Positions 57,080 through 64,000 of a stretch of 64,000 bases of DNA are shown here, in pieces. The stretch covers positions 292,230-356,229 of the forward strand of contig QKWP01000030.1 of the NCBI GenBank assembly GCA_003550325.1, read 5' to 3'. Position 1 is the first letter of the stretch. Every line of letters begins with the position of its first letter. The stretch comes from Gigaspora rosea. Its lineage: Eukaryota > Glomeromycota > Glomeromycetes > Diversisporales > Gigasporaceae. The position numbers were made by a program, and so were the translations under genes. The notes beneath the pieces were generated by a model, which did not search any database, had not been told where the DNA came from, and saw only the letters and a list, made by a program, of their open reading frames with translations.

Positions 57080-57385
57080 CAGGAATGGTAAGTGACCTGG
57101 TCATTTGCCAATTTTTCAAATGACCTCAAATGACCTCAAAATGACCGGTCATTTGAGGTCATTCAAATTTTGGGTCATTTGGAAATGACTCGTGACCAAA
57201 TGACTACGGTCATTCCAAATGACCGGGTCATTTGGTCATTAGGTCATTTTACGTATAGTTAACATTCTACCAATCACGTCGATTATTAATTGACATGCCA
57301 TTTGTAAATTCGATATGTAATTTTGTAATCGGTAAATTATTATTCACGGACTTTGTTTTTTTTTAAAAAAAAGTAAATACTGTTA

Positions 57386-57601
57386 TTGTCGCGAAATATC
57401 AAGCCGGGGCTATTTAGAAAATCATACCCCTAAAAATAGCGAATATGATTTCGAAATATCGCCCGGCGCGTCTCAAAATAACGCGCCCCTATTTTTAGAT
57501 GATCATCACAAATTTTCAAATCAGCTGTAAATTATATTGTTTCAAAATAACGCCCCGGCGCGTACTCTAAATAATGCACCGGGTGCGTTATTTCGCGACA
57601 A
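57386..57601. mobile_element. TA-flanked MITE with GC-rich core, 216 bp
   Basis: TA at 57384-57385 and 57602-57603; ends TTGTCGCGAAATATC and, reversed, TTGTCGCGAAATAACG. Inside, GCCCGGCGCGT and CGCCCCGGCGCGT are direct and inverted copies of a GC-rich motif very unlike the local base composition. Confidence 0.8.
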
Positions 57602-57949
57602 TACGGTACATTATCTTTTGTATAGTATTTTTTTTCTTAATCACTTTATACCTGATATGATTCGATTGGACTGTCGTTTTACAACAGGTATGGTAAATAA
57701 CTTAATAATCATATCGGCGGATCGGCGTAACATGTCGGCTCGACCAATCATGATCGAGGATTATCAAAAAATTTTACGCGAAAATTTATTACAAAGCGAA
57801 TTTTCACAAAAACGGCCTTTTTAACCAGCTTTGTATTTATAATTAAGTACGTAGAAAATTACGAAATTCATGTATTTAATTATAAGCCAAAAGTATATTA
57901 AAAAGGCTATTTTTTGAAAATTAGCTTCTGAATTTACCCTTGATAGTTA

Positions 57950-59685
57950 TAATGTTGTTAGCCAAAATTGTTTTATGCTTGTAGAAATATTTCGACATTT
58001 GATATTTAGGCTGCCGAAATGTCTAAATATTGCCGAAATCCTAAATTATGCCGAAATGTCTAAATAATGTCGAAATGCCTAAATAATGTCGAAATGTCTA
58101 AATTAAAAATATATATGAAAAACATATGGGAGCTGTTAATTAGTCCAACTAAAACCGCTGGTCCTGCGGTCCTCCTTAGAACTGTCTTTTTATGGGACTG
58201 ACCAAAAAGACTATCAGTTCGAATATAGTTAGCTTTAAATTATTGTAACGAACATATGTAGCCTAATTTTTTGTGATATGCGAGGTTAATTTTTAGAGGC
58301 TTAGACAACAATAATAAATTTAAATATTTTAAATCGGAGTTTTTTTTTTAATGTTTATTTTATATTTTGCGAATTATTAATTTGTCTTTGCTTTCAAACT
58401 AAATATTAAATATTTTGGATAAATGACAAATTAGTATTAGCGTTAGCAATTAAGGTTAGTTATTTTGGTTTTGCTATCACTCGCCTTGGTAAAGGCTGGC
58501 TCTATCTCCCACCCACCATCCCTAGTCAGTTGTTGGGCTATGTAGCTGCAGTGGTAGTGCAAGGACCTATTGGTGGATAGTTAGGCTCTGCGGCTGCATA
58601 GCAGCTCACGGACCTTAATAGTGGATAGTTAGGCACCGCAGCTGCAAGGATCTTATTAATGGATAGTTAGGCTCCGCTGCTGCAATGGCAGTGCAAGGAC
58701 CTTATTAGTGGATGTTTAGGCTCCGCAATTGCAGTAGCAGTGTAAGGGCCTTATTTCTGGATAATTAGGCATCGCGGTTACAGTGGCAGTGCAAGAACCT
58801 TATTAATCGATAGATAGGCTACACAGCGCTGTACAAGACCTTATTAGTAGATAGTTAGGCTCCGTGGCTGCAATGGCAGTGCAAGGACCTTATTGGTAAT
58901 TAGTTAAACTCTGCAACTACAGAGACCTGAAACAGATACTGAGGATAATACCGGACAAACTGATTATTAGACTAATTAAATGTCTATAAATTGCACCAAC
59001 ATATTAATTTATTACCTGTTATTATATTCAAATGATTAATTTATTACTCCTTCATTACATAAAGCTACCTCTAAACAAATGTCTAAATCTGTCTATTATT
59101 ATTAGAACTAGTATAATAATTCGTATTAATTTTGAAACCATGCATATAATTTTTGCAAATATATTTTTATGCGAGCATGCTAGCATAATGCAGGTCAATT
59201 TATCTCAAGCATTTGGAAGTTCCCAACTGGAAAATTATTATAAATTATGAACAAGGTCAAGAGTGGAACAAAATTCCTTAATATTCCAACAATATAGCGT
59301 TTTTTATAAACCAGGTATAATACTGCGCATTATGTGCATTTTGTATAAAAAGCACTGAATATCTTATCACTAATTAAGATTAAATTTATACTTAGTTGTG
59401 CTTTGTCTTTAAAGTTCAAAGTGCAGTAGTAATAATATAATATTCAATTTATTTACAAATAATGTTATTGTTTATATTTAATTTAGATATTTAGTCACAT
59501 AGTATTTTATTTAGTCAACTATTTAGACATTTAGTCACATAGTATTTATTTAGTCAACTATTTAGGCATTTAGTCAAATTTAGACTTTTGACATTTCAAA
59601 AAAAAAATAATGTCATGTCGAAATATATTTAGACATTAATTGCCTAAATGGTTGACTAAATTAAGTATTTCGACTAACAACATTA
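57950..59685. mobile_element. Innermost hAT-type element, 1736 bp, 8-bp TSD
   Basis: GATAGTTA flanks it (57942-57949; 59686-59693). Ends TAATGTTGTTAGCCAAAAT and, reversed, TAATGTTGTTAGTCGAAAT. Subterminal words TGCCGAAATGTCTAAATA (left) and TATTTAGTCAACTATTTAG (right) repeat four to six times each. No transposase. Confidence 0.9.
58520..58930. repeat. Tandem array inside the innermost element, about eight units of 50-60 bp
   Basis: Unit: GGATAGTTAGGCTCCGCGGC, TGCAATGGCAGTGCAAGGAC, CTTATTAGT. GC-rich relative to the region. Point changes and small deletions separate units. Confidence 0.85.
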
Positions 59686-60265
59686 GATAGTTACTAACCC
59701 ATTTCTCAATGCCCAACCCATCCTAAAACACCTTAATATTTCAACAAACAATAAAAGTACTTCTTTCTACAGCTTAGCATAGCTTTTTTATTAAGTTTTA
59801 TTGGTTTTTTAACTTGTCTAGGCGCCAAAAAGGCTCTTTTGTTAGTTGTAACAAGTACTTCGTTTGTTAGTTTTTCAATGTTACTTAGGAGCAAATTTTT
59901 GTGTAACAGTTTATCAACAATTACGCCGATCCGCTGATATGTTTAGCCAAAAAAAATACAAATGTCACTCATTTATCGAATAAAAATTGGTCATTCGGGG
60001 TCATTAGCCATTTATTACGTGTAATATTTATTGGATAGCATCTAGCAACGTTTCGTTTTACAAAGAACAGTAATCAATATAATTGGCTAAAAGTTATTAG
60101 ATAACCAATTAACCAGAGTTAAATGACCTTCTTAAGTCATTTGAACCATGAAATGACCAATGACTAGTCATTTGTCATTTGAGTCATTTGGGTCATTTAA
60201 AGTCATTTACCATCCCTGCTTCTAAGGGTAGAATAAATAAAGAAATAATTGGTTCAGAGAGGTAT

Positions 60266-60970
60266 TTAAAGTTGAGCAGTTTGTTTGTAAGGTAATGGCG
60301 TTGATAATGTTGGAATAATTGCATCTGATGATTGAAATTCTTTTAATATTGCCGTTTGATTTTTTTGTTCTATTATCTTATACCACCTTAACAATTTCTG
60401 ATAAATATTAAATGCAGATGGCCTATTAGAAGGATTAGCTTCCATACATTGATTTGGCTAATTGAATATAGCATTCAGGTGTGCACTTGGCAAATTACGA
60501 ACGTAATCCGCTAAATATTTGAATAGCCAACGCTTCATCAAATTCAATATCGTAATGAGGTGGCCTCTCTGTAGACTTTTTAGTCATAATAATACCCAAA
60601 TTATAGATGTCTGCTGCAATTAAATTGGGCTTATTTAACACTTTCGATGCAACATAAGATAAAACACCGTAAATGCTGTCTTCAAATTCATCTTTTTTTT
60701 CTAGATCAAGTTCTGCAATGTGAGATATTAGATATCCATTAATATTAATGCTGTAATATATTACCGCTATGAAAGTCTCCATGAACATATTCCACTAGTG
60801 TACATTTATTAAATTTCTTGATATATCAAAATGTTGCTTTAATTTACTCTTCCAATTAAATCCCTAAAATTTTGATGATAGAAACTTATGAAGGTTTCCT
60901 CTATTTACATATTGAAATATTCATTATTGCCATAAATTCAAGATTACTACCCATTAATCTAAATTCTGTA
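60266..60970 (-). pseudogene. Protein kinase relic (Sel1-kinase type)
   Basis: The minus strand shows kinase subdomains in order with frame breaks: FRLMGSNLEFMAIM and NRGNLHKFLSSKF (about 60880-60970), SKLKQHFDISRNLINVH, the catalytic loop VHGDFHSGNILQH (about 60760-60800), then YGVLSYVASKVLNKPNLIAA (APE degraded to ASK) and DIYNLGIIMTKKSTERPPHY (about 60580-60660), ALAIQIFSGLRS, TPECYIQLAKSM, and the C-lobe ANPSNRPSAFNIYQKLLRWY (about 60330-60430) down to a stop at 60266. HGD replaces HRD. At least four stops or frame changes occur. It belongs to the same kinase group as the gene at 40981-43090 but lacks any Sel1 repeats here. Confidence 0.8.
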
Positions 60971-61540
60971 TAATTTCTAATTCTGTATAATTTTTAAACT
61001 TGTAAAATTTATAGTAAAATTTATAATAATTTTATTAATTTATTTATATTAAGTCATAAATAAATCATTTAAATTTCTCTTAAAAAAGTTTTTTTGTGTA
61101 ACAAACAATGTTTTAAGTTCAACTATGCATAACGGTATACTGATTTTGTGTATTCATTTGAAATTAACCTTTTATCATCTAAGAATAGTGATACGGGCTG
61201 ACCTCGGCCCATCAGCCGGGCGGCAGGTGAGTAGGCCTTTGACCCATGTCCCTGCAGGTCAGCCCAGCTAGGATATAAAATTTTTTTCACCTGATAGAAT
61301 TTCATTGTATAACTTAGTTAAATTATGCGTAGAATATTCTCAAGTTAGTGCTTGCAATCGATAATTATCTATTCGACCAAAGTTGAATAGTCAACTTTTC
61401 TAGTTGATATTTATAAATTCAACTAGTCAATTAGCCTCTATAAAAACTCGATACATGGAAATGCATGCATAAATACGAAATTGTATGCAGGCAGGCACGG
61501 GCTTCATAATCACTGCACGGAAATTGCACAGAAACTGATA
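60971..61540. other. Spacer containing a GC-rich hairpin
   Basis: Apart from the hairpin at 61195-61265 no feature is recognised. The minus frame 61123-61305 only crosses that hairpin. Confidence 0.4.
61195..61265. repeat. GC-rich inverted-repeat island, 71 bp
   Basis: GGGCTGACCT (61195) and AGGTCAGCCC (61256) are a perfect 10-bp inverted pair enclosing CGGCCCATCAGCCGGGCGGC and GGCCTTTGACCCATGTCCCT. About two thirds G+C within DNA that is about three quarters A+T. Abrupt edges suggest an inserted structured element. Confidence 0.7.
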
Positions 61541-62227
61541 AGGCTAGACCAAGTTGATTATGTGCTTTACATTACCCCCTCTCCCCTCCAGGAGGGGGGA
61601 AGGGTGGTTCACATAGTAAAATTTTTTTTCAAAAAGAAAAATTTTCCAATTGTTCCGTAACTATATAAAAATTTTCCGAAATGTCCCGTAGCCCTATGTA
61701 TTTTTATTAAAATCTTTTTACTACAGTGCAGACAACCTAGTCCCGACCAATAAAATTGATAAATTCAAATTTCTAATCCTTCTTCAAAAAAAATAGTAAC
61801 CAAAAAATACTATCTTAAAATGTTAAATCAAAACAAGCTAAATAGTTCCATGGTCTTAAATTTTTTTAAATCTATTTATAAAAAAGTTATAGCAAGTTGA
61901 AGTTATAGTATTTTTATTATTAAATAAGTATAAAATTTGACTACCTTTTATATATATATAAAAAGCAAATTTAGCCTCTTTAATCAATTAATTTTATTTT
62001 TATATATATTAAAAATTTAAATTTGGCCATTTTGTATATAAAAATTTGGCCACTTTATATATAAATATTAGCTAAATTTTCAAATTGGCCTCTTTATATA
62101 TATAAAAAATAAAATCTGAATTTTGCTGCTAAAATTTTTTATTGGTTGGGACTAGGTTGTTACACTGTATAAGAGGAGCTCTGAGGAGGAAGGTAATATA
62201 AAACACATAATCAACTTGGTTTAGCCT
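61541..62227. mobile_element. TA-flanked MITE AGGCTAGACCAAGTTGATTA, about 690 bp
   Basis: Left AGGCTAGACCAAGTTGATTA + TGTGCTTTACATTACC and reversed right AGGCTAAACCAAGTTGATTA + TGTGTTTTATATTACC: a 36-bp TIR with four mismatches. A second MITE is nested within it (61724-62167). Confidence 0.85.
61724..62167. mobile_element. Nested Tc1/mariner-type MITE, 444 bp
   Basis: TA at 61722-61723 and 62168-62169. Ends CAGTGCAGACAACCTAGTCC and, reversed, CAGTGTAACAACCTAGTCCC, continuing to ACCAATAAAA. Shares its interior word AGTAACCAAAAAATACTATC with 23357-23376. Confidence 0.85.
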
Positions 62228-62257
62228 AACTACCAAATCAAATATAGTAATTTTTTT

Positions 62258-63273
62258 TTTATGTCAAAGTTCCCACTCTGGGTGAGAGTTTATTTAATCA
62301 AGCCTTTGAATTAAGGGCGCCTCTTTGGGCAGCCCCACAATTGTTACATTGAATGAGAGTACAACTAGCTACACGTACAACTTTTGGTTGTCTAATTAAA
62401 GTAGTCTGCCTGAAGGTTCTATACTAGTTGCCATACCTACAACCCAACTAGAGGATTGCCTATTTAAACCCTCTGGTCCAAGCTTCGCATATCAATCCTA
62501 CTTGTGATCACCAGTACAGCCCTCCGATACATTAGTCAGTCAAAGACAGTCCCGGATGCTAACTACATCCCCTTAGGACTAATTTATCCTTGCAGTACAC
62601 TTGGTAGAGCAGTCCCTGTTCCAGACAGGTATTACCTACACTTCGGTAACTTACGCACTCACCGAGGCAAGCAACTTGCAGTCAGGGGGTACCTAACCGC
62701 TACCATTACCTACTTCTGCCCTTGTAATGTTTGCTCCAACTCCAGTACCGATCATCACTTTTCTATCAGTCTTTCATCAATACATCCCAAAATTCCAATC
62801 CAGTTGGCCCGGAAGGATTGATCTACCTAGCATTAGGCACCATTATAGTTTTTCTCCCCCTTGGTACCTACTTCTATAATATATACCCTTTTCTTCCGGT
62901 ACCTAATTCGGCAGCCAGGTTGGTAGACCTTGTCCCTGAGGTCAACGTCCGGTTCTTCGGCTCTGGTCCAATATTCCAGTTTTGGTAGCACCGTCAAAGA
63001 TCTTTGCTACTTCCTTACTCGGGTCTTGCCAAATGGTTTTTCATTTCTCCGGTTCCTTAGATTTATCTGTATCATGAGGTACAACTTTGCCTGAAAGCTC
63101 TCATTCGAGATAGTTAACAAGGACTACAGGTGATGTAACCAACTAATCGACAGGAAACAGTTACCAGAACACAGGTCTTATTTTTCAAAAGCGTCGTCAG
63201 TGGAATTAGAACTCTAGATCTGCCACTTGGGGGTGACAACTTACCAACTTCTCTAAGTCACCACACTCCTTAA
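62258..63273 (-). mobile_element. Retroposon (long tRNA-headed SINE), 1.02 kb, copy 2
   Basis: Flanked by AGTAATTTTTTT (62246-62257; 63274-63285), with a T run on the left (A tail of the minus strand). The minus-strand head at 63190-63270 is tRNA-like as in copy 1, but its B box has mutated (AGAGTTCTAATTCC). The body aligns throughout with 20901-21923 (shared AACTTACGCA, CACCGAGGCAA, CAACTTGCAGTCAGGGGG, AGTTGGCCCGGAAGGAT) except for about 80 bases at the 3' end, which differ. Plus-strand frames here are antisense by-products. Confidence 0.75.
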
Positions 63274-63870
63274 AGTAATTTTTTTAAATTCTATAGACTT
63301 ATAAAATTCAAATAAAAAAAGTTTATTGAATTTGGCCTAGTAGTTGCTAAAATATCTTTGCTCAAATTTTGAAAAAAATCAAAATATCTATCAAAACATT
63401 TATCAAAACAAACTATAGAAAATTTACTTAAAACTTTGAGCAAAAATATCTCTGCAACTACTAAACCAAATTCAATAAACATTTTTTTGTTTAAATTCTA
63501 TGAATCTTTATAGAATTAAAATAAAAAATTTATAAAATTTAACTTAAAATAGTTACAGAGTTATCTTTACTCAAATTTTTAAATAAATTCAAATCTTTAT
63601 TAAAACAGAAGCTGCGCCGAAATTTTTCAAAATTTAAGTGAAGATATTTTAGCAACCAGCAAACCAAATTCAATAAATTTTTTTATTTGAATTCTATGAA
63701 TTCATAGAATTCAAATAAAAAAATTTATTGAATTTGGCTTGTTGGTTGCTAAGATATCTTTATTTAAAGTTTGAAAAAAATTTTGGCTAAGCTTCTGTTT
63801 TGATAGATATTTTGGATTTTTTTAAAATTGAGTAATGATAACTCTGTAACTATTAAGTTAAATTCTATGA
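63274..63870. repeat. AIR-1 satellite, second block
   Basis: Same palindrome system as 23430-25440: TTTGAATTCTATGAATTCAT + AGAATTCAAA, GTTGCTAAGATATCTTT and its mirror AAAAATATCTCTGCAACTA. Three units are recognisable. It begins exactly at the retroposon edge. Confidence 0.8.
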
Positions 63871-63934
63871 ATTTTTTTTAAGACAAATCTAGACTGTGCC
63901 CTGTGTATTTTGTGCCTCTAATGTACTAATAATT

Positions 63935-63985
63935 AATTCTGGCTAGAGTTAGAGTTAGGGTTAAGGTTAGAATTAGAGTTAAATC
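63935..63985 (+). repeat. Telomere-like degenerate run at window end
   Basis: GAGTTAGAGTTAGGGTTAAGG and GTTAGAATTAGAGTTA-type words. May belong to another telo-core element cut by the window edge. Confidence 0.5.
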
Positions 63986-64000
63986 AAAATTTGTACAAAA

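Larger units (their letters stand above)
57710..59941. mobile_element. CATATY-family MITE, copy 3, split by a hAT insertion
   Basis: Ends CATATCGGCGGATCGGCGTA and, reversed, CATATCAGCGGATCGGCGTA. The two halves (57710-57949 and 59694-59941) join seamlessly when aligned to 7333-7829. The 95-codon frame at 57537-57824 and its copies are by-products. Confidence 0.85.
57080..60218. mobile_element. Outer hAT-type element with nested insertions, 8-bp TSD
   Basis: CTTCTAAG flanks it (57072-57079; 60219-60226). Ends CAGGAATGGTAAGTGACCTG and, reversed, CAGGGATGGTAAATGACTTT. Both ends carry many AAATGACC words in both orientations (57090-57250; 60120-60205), typical subterminal transposase-binding repeats. 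Without the insertions below, about 690 bp of the original remain and no transposase is present. Confidence 0.92.

Noticed and set aside
62504..62988. Two plus-strand frames of 85-105 codons
   Set aside because: Lie antisense within retroposon copy 2; the sister copy at 20901-21923 does not keep these frames.

Overview
Organism. The window is very AT-rich eukaryotic DNA dominated by repeats, with few genes. Its best genes and gene relics are a Sel1-repeat/protein-kinase fusion, a second kinase relic, an F-box/leucine-rich-repeat relic and a DUF1365 relic, with short AT-rich introns. That mix matches expanded families of arbuscular mycorrhizal fungi (Glomeromycotina, Rhizophagus type). The assignment is inferred from family knowledge and base composition; no marker gene is present. 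No rRNA, convincing tRNA, CRISPR array or bacterial operon was seen.

Genes. The only gene that looks close to intact is at 40981-43090 (minus): about nine 36-residue Sel1 repeats followed by a kinase domain, with one 69-bp intron. Its start is unresolved because a 17-T run puts the nearest upstream ATG out of frame. Four relics have lost their frame: a DUF1365-family gene (9145-10627), an F-box/LRR gene (16434-17760), a kinase (60266-60970) and an unidentified gene just downstream of DUF1365 (8449-9011). A further short coding-like stretch lies at 13382-13602.

Mobile DNA. Boundaries of many elements can be read directly from terminal inverted repeats (TIRs) and target-site duplications (TSDs). 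Six hAT-type elements have clean or near-clean 8-bp TSDs: 12132-13127, 26390-27008, 31241-32297, 44428-44801, 57080-60218 and 57950-59685; one more at 20038-20288 has a 7-bp TSD. There are two TTAA-flanked elements (18870-19227, 33851-35349), several TA-flanked MITEs, and two 1.02-kb minus-strand retroposons with A-rich tails and 12-13-bp TSDs (20901-21923, 62258-63273). Those retroposons share a tail with a LINE-like fragment at 54857-55500.

Satellites. Two families of alternating-inverted arrays, AIR-1 (23430-25440, 63274-63870) and AIR-2 (20000-22058, 47345-48850), form kilobase-scale palindromic DNA and have taken many insertions.

Most unusual signal. At least six MITEs (29112, 37079, 40263, 44147, 47659, 51853) share a homologous internal core, including telomere-like TTAGGG/CCCTAA runs, yet have mostly unrelated terminal inverted repeats. 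Further MITEs (43319, 48005, 56337) carry telomere-like runs without an obvious version of that core. Regions 57080-60218, 44018-45560 and 25990-27520 are nested insertions whose order can be reconstructed from the TSDs. One assembly gap (37645-37876) lies in A-rich low-complexity DNA.
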